Source: Rhodobacter sp. (lineage in GTDB: Bacteria > Pseudomonadota > Alphaproteobacteria > Rhodobacterales > Rhodobacteraceae). Taken from it: a stretch of 64,000 nucleotides of DNA. The stretch covers positions 1 to 64,000 of the forward strand of contig JASJDP010000002.1 of NCBI GenBank assembly GCA_030065095.1, read 5' to 3'. Positions 25,321 to 33,173 of this stretch are shown piece by piece. A model generated the notes under the pieces. The model ran no database searches. It was not told the origin of the DNA and saw nothing but the letters and a program-made list of their open reading frames with translations. Within the stretch, counting starts at the first letter, position 1. Every line of letters begins with the position of its first letter. Position numbers and translations under genes: made by a program.

Positions 25321-25952
25321 ACCAGTGCCGTTCGAACGTGCGCCAGAACGTCGGCGGCCACAGCGTCAGGGTCGCGGTTGCCGTCGATCACACGGAACCG
25401 TGCGCCGAATTCCCTGGCGAGGTCGAGAAATCCGCCGCGCATGCGTTCCTGCAAGGCGAGGCCGAAATCTTCGAAGCGTTCCTCGTGGCCCTGCCGGCCC
25501 CTGGCCCGTTCCAGACCGGTCGCCGGGTCCATATCGATCAGCAGTGTGAGGTCCGGTTCGCGGCCGATCATCAGCTCGTGCAGCGCGTCCACCTTTGCCC
25601 GCAGATTGCCGCGCGACAGACCCTGGTAGAGCCGTGTACTATCGGCGAAACGGTCGCAGACCACGATCTGCCCGGCGGCCAGTGCCGGCTCGATCAGCCG
25701 TTCCAGATGGTCCCGCCGCGCCGCGGTAAACAACAATATCTCGGTTTCGGCGGACCAGCGGTCGGGGTCGCCTTCCAACACCAGGCGCCTGATTTCATCG
25801 GCACCCGGAGAGCCGCCGGGTTCGCGGGTCAGCACGACATCGCGGCCTGCGGCCCGCAGGGTCTCGGCCAGGCGGCGGGCTTGCGTCGACTTGCCCGAGC
25901 CGTCGATGCCTTCGAGCGTGACGAACAGGGCTTTGGTGCGAGGATCCGACAT
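25317..25952 (-). CDS. tmk: thymidylate kinase
   Basis: A 211-residue dTMP kinase that makes dTDP for DNA synthesis. P-loop EGIDGSGKST near residue 15, the substrate loop LTREPGGSPGADEIR, the DR motif in VVCDRFADSTRLYQG and a lid segment RARGRQGHEERFED are all present. The start at 25952 (MSDPRTKALFV) is preferred over a longer in-frame form. It is the first gene of the tmk-holB-tatD-MBL series, and the 358-bp region upstream carries an inverted-repeat element. Confidence 0.95.
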   Translation of the reverse strand: MSDPRTKALFVTLEGIDGSGKSTQARRLAETLRAAGRDVVLTREPGGSPGADEIRRLVLEGDPDRWSAETEILLFTAARRDHLERLIEPALAAGQIVVCDRFADSTRLYQGLSRGNLRAKVDALHELMIGREPDLTLLIDMDPATGLERARGRQGHEERFEDFGLALQERMRGGFLDLAREFGARFRVIDGNRDPDAVAADVLAHVRTALV

Positions 25953-26080
25953 GGCGACCCGCCTAGCGCATCGCCGGGGCGAACTCAAACCCGCTTCGGC
26001 ATCGTGCGGAGTTCCTTTGCACTACGTCTTGAGGACGGAACTTGCCTGGAATTGACATTGCATTTCCCTTGAGGAGCCGG

Positions 26081-26212
26081 GCCATCGCCGACCCGCGGGG
26101 AGGCGACCCAGACCTATGAACGGCTCGATTTATCCCAGCAAAGTCCGAACGACCTCAATTCGGTGCGCACCGTCAGCAAATCGCCTCCCCTTCGGGACGG
26201 GTCGGCGATGGC
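26081..26212. repeat. large imperfect inverted repeat in the tmk-dacA intergenic region
   Basis: The left arm GCCATCGCCGACCCG (26081-26095) plus GGGGAGGCGA (26097-26106) is matched by TCGCCTCCCC (26181-26190) plus CGGGTCGGCGATGGC (26198-26212) in inverse orientation, enclosing about 74 bp. The arms differ only in the joint (C versus a 7-base spacer). No gene is supported in 25953-26310. This could be a repeat element of the MITE/REP kind or a structured RNA. No second copy was seen in the window. Confidence 0.6.
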
Positions 26213-26310
26213 GCGGCGGCCTACGGCCTTGATTCCGCGCCTGAAGACGGGTGGCGAAGGTCTGGTCCAGGCCAAAAGCAGTCGAAGGCGTCGCCGTGGG
26301 TATCGAAGAT

Positions 26311-27468
26311 CTACAGCGCCTCTTTCGCATTTCCGGCGATCATGGCGAAAAGGACGCGTGCGGCCGTGCGCATCCGTGGCAAAAGCCCGCCACGGGCGAC
26401 ATCGCGGTCCGACACCAGGGCAACGCGGGTTTCGGGCATGTCCTTTAGCGCAATAACCAGCTCGCCCACCTTCTGGCCCGCGGCAATCGGAGCCTCCAAT
26501 GGACCCCGATAGACGACATCGCCCGAAATGTCGCCCTGCACGAGCGCCGGAATCAGCAGCGAAACGTCCTCCGACACGACAAGCCCCACCTGTTCCTCGC
26601 TGCCCATCCAAACCGGTGCCTGGGCCAGAACGGTGCCCTCCTTGACCACGGTTTTCTGCACGAACTGCCGAAACGCCCAGTTGACGATGCGTTCGGCCTC
26701 GTCGGCCCGTTCCTTCTCGGATGTCAGGCCGGTCAGCACGAAGACGATCCGCCGCGTGCCCTGCAGCGCCGAGCCGACAAGGCCGTACCCGGCCTCGGAC
26801 GTATGCCCGGTCTTAAGGCCGTCGGCTCCGATCCCGAGCTTCAACAGTGGATTGCGGTTGAACCGGTTCTGTGGCGCGCGGTTGTCCCAGGCGAACTCCT
26901 CCATGCCGAAATAGCCGTAATATTCGGGAAATTCGGTGATCAGGCGGGACGCGAGCAGGCCCAGATCCCGCATGCTCATCCGGTGATTCGGATTCGGCCA
27001 GCCCGAGGAATTCGCCAAGGTGGTGCCGGTCAGGCCCAATGCCGTGGCCCGCTCGTTCATCATCCGGGCGAAGGCATCCTCGGTTCCGGCCAAACCTTCG
27101 GCAACGACCACGCAGGCGTCGTTGCCGGACAAAACGACAATGCCCTTGATCAGCTCTTCGACGGTGGGACGGTCCGTCTCGTTGAGGAACATGGTCGAGC
27201 CGCCCATATTCTTGGCCCGGGTCGAGACGCGGAACCGGGTGTCGAGCGTCACCCGACCGTCGCGCAGGGCCTCGAACAGCATGTTGAGCGTCATCAGCTT
27301 CGACATGGACGCCGGCGGCAGAGGCGCGTCGGCGTCCTTTTCCATCAGAACCGTACCGGTGGTCAGATCAACCACATAGGCCGCCTTTGCCCGCGTCTCG
27401 AGGGCGCGGGCGGGCAGGGTGGCGGCGAGGATCAAAGCAAGCGTTGCGAGCAGACGGGCAAAGCGCAT
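26311..27468 (-). CDS. dacA: D-alanyl-D-alanine carboxypeptidase (low-molecular-mass PBP)
   Basis: A 385-residue serine peptidase S11 (PBP5/6-type) that trims the terminal D-Ala of peptidoglycan stem peptides in the periplasm. The signal peptide ends near ARA|LET (residue 22). The catalytic triad motifs are SMSK (S54, K57), SGN in VVLSGNDA, and KTG in DGLKTGHTSEAGYG. After the catalytic domain comes the PBP5 C-terminal beta domain and a hydrophobic/amphipathic tail VLFAMIAGNAKEAL that could anchor it. It is transcribed after the SPOR lipoprotein gene, 32 bp downstream of it, consistent with a cell-wall pair. Confidence 0.94.
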   Translation of the reverse strand: MRFARLLATLALILAATLPARALETRAKAAYVVDLTTGTVLMEKDADAPLPPASMSKLMTLNMLFEALRDGRVTLDTRFRVSTRAKNMGGSTMFLNETDRPTVEELIKGIVVLSGNDACVVVAEGLAGTEDAFARMMNERATALGLTGTTLANSSGWPNPNHRMSMRDLGLLASRLITEFPEYYGYFGMEEFAWDNRAPQNRFNRNPLLKLGIGADGLKTGHTSEAGYGLVGSALQGTRRIVFVLTGLTSEKERADEAERIVNWAFRQFVQKTVVKEGTVLAQAPVWMGSEEQVGLVVSEDVSLLIPALVQGDISGDVVYRGPLEAPIAAGQKVGELVIALKDMPETRVALVSDRDVARGGLLPRMRTAARVLFAMIAGNAKEAL

Positions 27469-27500
27469 GGGCGAAGGGCGGTCCTTTCTATCCTGGCATG

Positions 27501-28409
27501 TCAGTTGGTCACGAAATAGGCGTCCTCGTAGCCGAGCTTCTTCACTTTGCCGAGAAGGGCGGACCGTTCAAGCGCCGTCGGCGCCGGCCCGGCGAGAACC
27601 CGCCAATAGGTCTTGCCCTTGCTTTCCCGCTTCTGGACCGTCGGCAGGATCCCGGCATTGCGCAACGCCGTGCCATTGCGCCTGGCGTTGTCTTCAACGC
27701 TGAAAAAGCCGATCTGGATGAACGGTTTGGACAGCTTCGATGCCTGCGGCGGTGCGGCCGGCGGGGCCGATTCGATCGGGGCGGATGTGGGTTGCACATT
27801 GGTCACCGGAAGATCCGCTTCGGCCTGGTCGATGGCAGCGCTGGCCGCGGCGACCGGGTCCAGCGCCGCGGTCTCGATGGTCTCCGGGGCTTCGATCGCG
27901 GCGGTTTCGACCGGGGCTTCGCCTGCGGGCGCTTCCTGCTGAGGCTCGACGATCGGCACCTCCTGGCGGCGAAGGGCCGTCACGTTCAGCGTATCCGGCG
28001 CCCCGGCCAGCATGCCAAGCGCGGCCGCGGCATCCGACGAGACCTGGATCACCGGACCGGGATTGTCGCGTTCGCGCCGAAACAGCGCCCCGATGACGAA
28101 TTTGCCGTTCTCTTCGTTGCGGATGATGACCCGCTCGGGTTCCTTGACACTCGGATGTGCCACCCAAACGCCGCCCAGCGATGGACGTCCGTCCCAAAGC
28201 CCCTGATCCGAGACCTCGAATACCTCGGGCGCCTCGATGTCACGCTCGACCAGCTTGACGGAATCCGTTGGGCGCGCGGCATCTGCCGCCACCTCTGCCC
28301 CGGCATCTTTTTTCTTGAGGAAACCTGGAGTTATGCCGTCGCTGCATCCCGCAACCAAGGCCGTGCTACACAGAATCAAGGCCAAACGCCCTGTCCGAAT
28401 CCTTGCCAT
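27501..28409 (-). CDS. SPOR-domain lipoprotein (RlpA-like or peptidoglycan-binding)
   Basis: A 302-residue predicted lipoprotein. The signal is MARIRTGRLALILCSTALVAGC with C22 as the lipidated cysteine. A folded N-terminal region holds the segment DGRPSLGGVWVAHPSVKEPERVII. It is followed by an A/P/E-rich linker (about 150-225) and a C-terminal SPOR domain (KPFIQIGFFSVEDNARR ... YWRVLAGP ... GYEDAYFV), which binds denuded peptidoglycan at septa. It pairs with dacA downstream. The gene order SPOR-dacA-tmk-holB is common in this bacterial group. The start at 28409 fits the lipoprotein signal; longer frames do not. Confidence 0.88.
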   Translation of the reverse strand: MARIRTGRLALILCSTALVAGCSDGITPGFLKKKDAGAEVAADAARPTDSVKLVERDIEAPEVFEVSDQGLWDGRPSLGGVWVAHPSVKEPERVIIRNEENGKFVIGALFRRERDNPGPVIQVSSDAAAALGMLAGAPDTLNVTALRRQEVPIVEPQQEAPAGEAPVETAAIEAPETIETAALDPVAAASAAIDQAEADLPVTNVQPTSAPIESAPPAAPPQASKLSKPFIQIGFFSVEDNARRNGTALRNAGILPTVQKRESKGKTYWRVLAGPAPTALERSALLGKVKKLGYEDAYFVTN

Positions 28410-28572
28410 ACCATGCCCCTTTGTCCACACGGTCGTTGCCGCGCATTCTTGCTCGATCATCATCCGCGGGCGTGCGGGTGATGCGGTATCTTATCCGGCG
28501 CCAGGCGAGTTGGAAAGAGTCGAGGACGTATTCGGCGAAATATGGCTCTGGAATGCGGCATTTATGACCGGG

Positions 28573-28602
28573 TTGAACTCAGAGCTCCTACGGCGGTAAT
28601 CA
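28573..28602 (+). promoter_or_regulatory. probable promoter of tRNA-Ser
   Basis: TTGAAC at 28573-28578 followed after 18 bp by TAATCA at 28597-28602. The tRNA begins at 28611, consistent with initiation just upstream of the mature 5' end. The -10 match is partial. Confidence 0.4.
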
Positions 28603-28610
28603 GATCAGAC

Positions 28611-28698
28611 GGAGAAGTGGCAGAGCGGTCGAATGCGGCGGTCTTGAAAACCGTTGAGGTGAAAGCCTCCGGGGGTTCGAATCCCTCCTTCTCCGCCA
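28611..28698 (+). tRNA. tRNA-Ser (UGA)
   Basis: An 88-nt class II tRNA with acceptor GGAGAAG pairing with CTTCTCC, anticodon loop TTGAAAA giving TGA (28645-28647), a long variable arm (TTGAGGTGAAAGCCTC), T-loop GGTTCGAATCC and encoded GCCA. A 12-nt-arm hairpin follows at 28715-28745, which might aid 3' processing or termination although it lacks a T-run. The biotin-linked cluster begins downstream, so this tRNA could have been an insertion point. No direct repeat of its 3' end was found inside the window. Confidence 0.95.
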
Positions 28699-29157
28699 CG
28701 AAGGCCATCATTTAGGGCGTTTTCTTATACCGAAAGAATGCGCCCATGTGGCAACTTGCCCGCTCAGTCTTCGAACCTCCTGATTCCCATGGTTTAGTCT
28801 TACGCAATCTTTGCACAAAACGGCACAGGATTGAGACGGCGCACGAAGTGGCCGAAAAGCGCTCGAGTCTTTGAGGCAAAGTCCACTTTTACAAGCCAAC
28901 CGGCAGCCCGGTTTAGTGGTGTTCCGTTTCTCTCGTTGGAAAAAGTCACCGGGTCAGGACAAAACAGGACAACGCCAGGCAAGGCCTTGCCCGATAGCCG
29001 GTCATGGGAGGCCTGAAGCCTGTGCAGGCGATGTGTCCGCGCAGCGGGACTCCTCGGTCCGGGTCTTCTTCTAGGCTTCAGTGGCCGTGGTGGCCATGCC
29101 TGCGTTGGAAAGCCTCCGACGAGATCAAATGCGATAGTCACCCCCCGGGCACGCCGA
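28699..29157. other. 459-bp region without a supported gene
   Basis: After tRNA-Ser there is a hairpin with arms GGGCGTTTTCTT and AAGAATGCGCCC (28715-28745), and a 9-bp inverted repeat CTGAAGCCT/AGGCTTCAG (29013-29021, 29073-29081). Open frames on either strand have no recognisable protein features. The region could be residue from rearrangement at the tRNA. Confidence 0.5.
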
Positions 29158-30132
29158 TCAAGCAACCACACCGTTGAATTCGAGTAAGGGTTTTTGGCGT
29201 CTGCCGGGGGTATGAAATGCATCGAGCGCATCGCGCCAGAATTCCACAGGAAAGATTTCCACCCCCGGCATCTTGGCGGCTCTGAGCCTTGGCCAAAGCG
29301 GACTGAAGCTCTCCTGCCAGGCCGGCGTACTCAGATTGCGCAGGACATCACGCAAGTGGAAGCGCCGGTGGGCGGCTCTGGCGCCGGGTGAGGGCAACAC
29401 AGGCTGACCCGAAAGCAAACCATAGCTTACGAACTCGGTTCCGGGCCGCATCGCACTCAATATGGCCGAACCGAGCGTGCCGCCGACGGAATCAAAGACA
29501 ATGTCGGCCTGTCGGGCACAGGCCTCGATGGAAGCCGGGTCATTTTCCGAGACTGGCCCGACGCCGAGGTCTTCGAGCCAGGTGCGCCGCTGCGGGGACC
29601 GGTAGATGCCACTGACGTTTGCCGCCCCGTCTGCTTGCGCCCATTGCGCGAGAAGCGCCGCGATGGACGAACCGGCGCCCGTGACGGCGATGCGCCGGTC
29701 GCAAACGGGCCAGTTGCGCAGCATGCAAACGGCGGACAGCGGATTGATATAGGCACGCGCGGCAAGGGTATCGGGAATGTCATCCGGAACCGGTACGGCG
29801 ATCGCCGGGTCGCAGTCGACATATCGCTGCCAGGTGCCGGCCCCTCGTAGCGGAAGAACACGTCGGCCAAGCATCCGGGTCATGCCGGGCGGGGCAGAAA
29901 TCACCCGGCCGACACCTTCGTATCCGGCGATCATCGGCAGGGTGATCAGATGGCTGTAGGCGCCGGTCATCGGAATAAGGTCGGACGGATTGACCGGCGC
30001 GTAGATCATTTCAACCCGCAAAACGTGCTCGGGTCCGGGTTTCAGGGGAGAGCTTTCCAGTGTCAGCACCTTGCGCGGATCACCAAAGGACCGGTACCGA
30101 AGCACTTGGTTTTCCAAGACGTGAGCCTGCAT
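29158..30132 (-). CDS. MDR-superfamily enoyl-thioester-reductase-like oxidoreductase (MECR/ETR type)
   Basis: A 324-residue medium-chain dehydrogenase/reductase. The segment YAPVNPSDLIPMTGAYS and later LPLRGAGTWQRYVDC and AARAYINPLSAVCML match the pattern of mitochondrial-type 2-enoyl thioester reductases (VNPSD, GTW, NPxTA). No zinc-binding cysteine/histidine set is visible, so it should be a zinc-independent NADPH reductase. The cofactor fold is suggested by VTGAGSSIAALLAQWA. It faces away from the biotin-transport operon across a degraded gene. It fits a local acyl-thioester theme, but the substrate is not known and a quinone-reductase-like role cannot be excluded. Confidence 0.75.
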   Translation of the reverse strand: MQAHVLENQVLRYRSFGDPRKVLTLESSPLKPGPEHVLRVEMIYAPVNPSDLIPMTGAYSHLITLPMIAGYEGVGRVISAPPGMTRMLGRRVLPLRGAGTWQRYVDCDPAIAVPVPDDIPDTLAARAYINPLSAVCMLRNWPVCDRRIAVTGAGSSIAALLAQWAQADGAANVSGIYRSPQRRTWLEDLGVGPVSENDPASIEACARQADIVFDSVGGTLGSAILSAMRPGTEFVSYGLLSGQPVLPSPGARAAHRRFHLRDVLRNLSTPAWQESFSPLWPRLRAAKMPGVEIFPVEFWRDALDAFHTPGRRQKPLLEFNGVVA

Positions 30133-30339
30133 CCCGTGAACGCCGCGTTTCCAGACGACCGTTCGGGAAACCAGCGCGCCCGCGCACGCCCGCGTATCCG
30201 AACGGTTGTCATATTGACCAGTTGTCTCATTTGCACAATGATCCGCCGCCGAAATTCTGGAGCCTCATGTCTCATGCATCTCTTCGCCAGTCACTTCGGG
30301 TGTCACGAAGTCGAAGAGCATCCCTTGGGACCGTCGCTC

Positions 30340-30747
30340 GTACCATACGGAAAGAACGACGATCCCTTTCGCCATCGACATCGCCAACTTCATCGCCGGG
30401 AACCGGATCGTTTGGCCGATACCTGGAAGCGTCCTGATGCAGTCATTGTGAATGACCGGATAAGAACCGCGACCGTTGAAAACGCCGACCTGGTGTTGCC
30501 GGCGTCCGTCCCTTTCGAGCGGAACGATACGGCGATCGCCGATCCGAACGTCTTGCCCGGGCCTGTGGTTTTGCCGCCCGGAGCGTGGTACAATCTCATA
30601 ACCGACAAGACCGGGCGCCGGGTTGACATCGGCGGCAACCCGGACACGGTTACCCACGATCAGGGCTCGTCTTCGTTCTCCCGTGGTGCAAGTGCAGGGG
30701 ATGGTTCGTTGACACAACTTGCCGTTAATCCCATCAATCCCCGATAG
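30340..30747 (+). pseudogene. fragment of a DMSO/TMAO/biotin-sulfoxide-reductase-type molybdoenzyme
   Basis: The frame starting near 30340 contains pieces of the C-terminal half of the bis-MGD oxidoreductases DorA/TorA/BisC: PDRLADTWKRPDAVIVND, ADLVLPASVPFERND, then directly LPGPVVLPPGAWYN and GGNPDTVTHDQGSSSFSRG. In an intact enzyme more than 100 residues separate the FERND segment from the GAWYD segment, and over 500 residues precede the first piece. This is therefore a remnant with 5' loss and an internal deletion. Sitting 38 bp before bioM, it was plausibly a biotin sulfoxide reductase (BisC). That specific name is inferred from context; the superfamily is seen in the sequence. Confidence 0.68.
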
Positions 30748-30785
30748 AAATCGAACCCCGCAAAAACAGCCATAGCAAGAAACTC

Positions 30786-31466
30786 ATGATTGAATTACAG
30801 TCTGTCTCAGTTTCTTATCGGGAAAGGCCCGTGTTGAAGGATGTCTGTCTGAGGCTTACTGAACGCAGAATCGGCATTGTCGGCAGCAACGGGAGCGGCA
30901 AAAGCACCTTCGCACGCCTTCTGAACGGCTTGCTTCTTCCGACAGAGGGCAGGGTAACGGTCGATGGGCTGGATACGCGTAAAGACGGCAAGAAGGTGCG
31001 TCGCAAAGTCGGGTTCGTGTTCCAGAATCCCGACAATCAAATCGTTTTTCCGATTGTCGAGGAAGATATCGCCTTTGGCATGAAAAACCTTGGGTTCGAC
31101 AAGGCAACGATCAAAGAAAAGACCGAGGCAGTCTTAAGTCGCTATGACCTCATGGATCATCGAACCCATCCGTCGCATTTCCTCAGTGGTGGACAAAAAC
31201 AGCTGCTTGCCATTTCCGGGGTTCTGGTAATGGCCCCCGAATACATTGTCTTCGACGAACCGACGACGCTTCTCGACCTGCGCAACAAGATCCGAGTGGC
31301 CCGTGCGATTGCCGATCTCGACCAGACGGCCATCGTCGTCACGCACGATCTCGATCTTCTGGCGGATTTCGACCGGGTGATCGTGTTCGGCGACAACCGG
31401 ATCATCGCCGACGGGCCTCCGGGCCCGGCGCTGCAGTGCTACACCGAAACGATGCACGATGTTTGA
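30786..31466 (+). CDS. bioM: biotin ECF transporter ATPase BioM
   Basis: A 226-residue energy-coupling-factor ATPase of the biotin importer BioMNY characterised in Rhodobacter capsulatus. Walker [10 protein letters not shown] (residues 33-41), Q-loop [10 protein letters not shown], signature [11 protein letters not shown], Walker [13 protein letters not shown] and H-loop [10 protein letters not shown] are all intact. The segment after Walker [13 protein letters not shown], is typical of BioM/CbiO. It overlaps bioN by 8 bp, and bioY follows, giving an intact transporter operon. No ribosome-binding site stronger than AAGAAA is seen. No BioR-type TTATMKATAA box was found upstream. Confidence 0.92.
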   Translation: MIELQSVSVSYRERPVLKDVCLRLTERRIGIVGSNGSGKSTFARLLNGLLLPTEGRVTVDGLDTRKDGKKVRRKVGFVFQNPDNQIVFPIVEEDIAFGMKNLGFDKATIKEKTEAVLSRYDLMDHRTHPSHFLSGGQKQLLAISGVLVMAPEYIVFDEPTTLLDLRNKIRVARAIADLDQTAIVVTHDLDLLADFDRVIVFGDNRIIADGPPGPALQCYTETMHDV

Positions 31467-32055
31467 CCTCTTCCGCCCCGGACATTCGTTTCTGCACCGA
31501 TTGCCCGCGGGGACAAAGGTCCTTTTGCTGGCGGTGTCCGGCACACTGGTTTTCCTGGTAGATGAGATCGTGATCATCGTCGCTTTTCTGGCAGTGGTTT
31601 TGACACTTTACCCCCTTGCCCGGCTGCCACTTACCTCCGCCTGGGCACAACTGCGCCCGGCGCTCTGGATTTTGGTGGCCATCCTTGTCGCGCAGGGGCT
31701 GATCAACGGATGGTTCGTCGGTTTCTTTGTCGTCGCCCGCTTTGCCGCGCTGTTGCTTCTGGCCGGGCTTTTGACCCTCACGACCCGCGTCTCGGATATG
31801 GTCGAGGGGATGGAGCGTGGCCTTTGGGTGTTGAGATATGTGGGTGTCAATCCCGGAAAAGTCAGCCTGGCGCTTTCGCTGGCCCTGCGTTTCATTCCGG
31901 TTCTGGCAACCATAACCGGCGAAGTCCGCGAAGCGCAGAAAGTGCGCGGTCTCGACCGAAGCGTCATTGCGGTCGCGATCCCGGTTGTCGTCCGCACCTT
32001 AAGAATGTCCGACGAGATCGCAGACGCCATCGAGACCCGCGGGTACGGTCCCTAA
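31459..32055 (+). CDS. bioN: biotin ECF transporter transmembrane component BioN
   Basis: A 198-residue T-component (EcfT-like) inner-membrane protein with about five hydrophobic segments between residues 20 and 120. The two arginine signatures that couple it to the ATPase are visible: EAQKVRGLD at about residue 160 and IETRGYG at the C-terminus. Together with BioM it drives high-affinity uptake by BioY. It starts inside the 3' end of bioM. Confidence 0.92.
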   Translation: MFDLFRPGHSFLHRLPAGTKVLLLAVSGTLVFLVDEIVIIVAFLAVVLTLYPLARLPLTSAWAQLRPALWILVAILVAQGLINGWFVGFFVVARFAALLLLAGLLTLTTRVSDMVEGMERGLWVLRYVGVNPGKVSLALSLALRFIPVLATITGEVREAQKVRGLDRSVIAVAIPVVVRTLRMSDEIADAIETRGYGP

Positions 32056-32087
32056 AGCCGCGGGAAGTCACCAGGAGAGACAGCCCC

Positions 32088-32636
32088 ATGAACACCAAGG
32101 ACATTGTATATATCGCTCTGTTCGCCGCACTGACTGCAGCACTGGGCCTATTCCCTCCTCTCACGCTGCCGGCTGTCGGCGTTCCGATCACCGCGCAATC
32201 AATGGGCGTGATGCTGGCTGGTGCTCTTGCCGGTTCCAAACGCGGCGGTCTGGCGCTTTTGCTGTTTGCGGTGCTGGTGGCCATCGGCTTGCCGCTGTTG
32301 GCCGGAGGGCGCGGAGGGTTCGGCATCTTTCTTGGCCCGTCGGGTGGTTTCATCCTGTCGTGGCCGATTGCCGCCTTTTTAATCGGCTGGCTGGTCGAGC
32401 GCCACAAAGGCGACGTGCCGTTTGTGACGTCGCTGATCTATATCGCCCTTGGTGGCATCGGCGTGGTGTACCTGATCGGTATTCCCTGGCTCGCATTCGC
32501 TGCGGAACTGACACTACTTCAGGCCTTTGCCGGGTCGATCGGCTTTGTGCCCGGTGATCTGATCAAGGTGGTGCTTGCCGCATTGGTTGCGCGCGGGGTG
32601 CGCCGTGCCTACCCGGGGCTCGGAGACGGCGGGTGA
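32088..32636 (+). CDS. bioY: biotin ECF transporter substrate-specific component BioY
   Basis: A 182-residue S-component that binds biotin in the membrane. The family signature GVPITAQSMGVMLAGALAG and GLPLLAGGRGGFGIFLGPSGGF is well conserved, with six hydrophobic segments. The ATG at 32088 follows AGGAGA. It completes bioMNY. The next, decayed acyl-CoA dehydrogenase gene begins within its stop codon (GTGA), so bioY was once translationally coupled to acyl-CoA chemistry. Confidence 0.95.
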   Translation: MNTKDIVYIALFAALTAALGLFPPLTLPAVGVPITAQSMGVMLAGALAGSKRGGLALLLFAVLVAIGLPLLAGGRGGFGIFLGPSGGFILSWPIAAFLIGWLVERHKGDVPFVTSLIYIALGGIGVVYLIGIPWLAFAAELTLLQAFAGSIGFVPGDLIKVVLAALVARGVRRAYPGLGDGG

Positions 32637-33171
32637 CGGCCACATCGCGACAGGCGGGCGAACTGGAGGATCTGCGCTCCGGTTTGGCCCGCCAGGGAAG
32701 GGGTTGGAGATCTGCCTATCCGCAATCGACCGCGGCCGTCTGCGCGCGGTCTCACTTTTTGTCGGCATGATGAGGCGGCTGATCCACGAGGCATTGATCC
32801 ATTCCACCGGGCGCCGGCAGTACGGGCGGTCGATCTCGGAGTCTCAACTCGTCCAGCAGCATCTGGCCGATTGCCAGGCGGATCACGATGCCGCATCGGC
32901 CCGGCTTGCGCAGGCCGTGCGTGCAACGGGGTCGGGACGGGAGATGTCACGGATCGCCGCAACGGCCAAGCTGTTCGCCTCGGAGGCGGTGGACCGTGTC
33001 GCGGATCGCGTGCTGCAGATATGGGGCGGGTCCGGGTCTATGCGCGACAGTGCTCCGGCGCGCTTTTTGGCGGATGCACGGCTTATGCGGATTTACGAGG
33101 GGACAAGCGAAATTATGCGCCTGACGATTGCGCGCGAGATGTTGACCGGTGCAGGTACGGGGAGCCTCTGA
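32633..33171 (+). pseudogene. decayed acyl-CoA dehydrogenase (C-terminal third, frameshifted)
   Basis: From about 32686 the frame reads GPPGKGLEICLSAIDRGR and continues with YGRSI, an LQIWGGSGSM segment and RIYEGTSEIMRLTIAREML, the C-terminal helical domain of acyl-CoA dehydrogenases. The residues just before it (AGELEDLRSGL) lie in the frame of a GTG at 32633 that overlaps the bioY stop, so the two parts are joined by a frameshift near 32683. The first ~230 residues, which form the FAD/acyl-binding N-terminal and beta domains, are missing. The reading is a deletion plus a frameshift. Its stop is 2 bp before the next ligase ATG, so the operon order remains intact. Confidence 0.75.
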
Positions 33172-33173
33172 CG

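Noticed and set aside
28800-29231. Minus-strand open frame after tRNA-Ser
   Set aside because: It overlaps the end of the MDR gene and has no recognisable motif or ribosome-binding site. Left as gene-free sequence.
30700-30786. BioR-type operator upstream of bioM
   Set aside because: No TTATMKATAA-like palindrome was found in the 90 bp before bioM or in the MFS-thioesterase intergenic gap.
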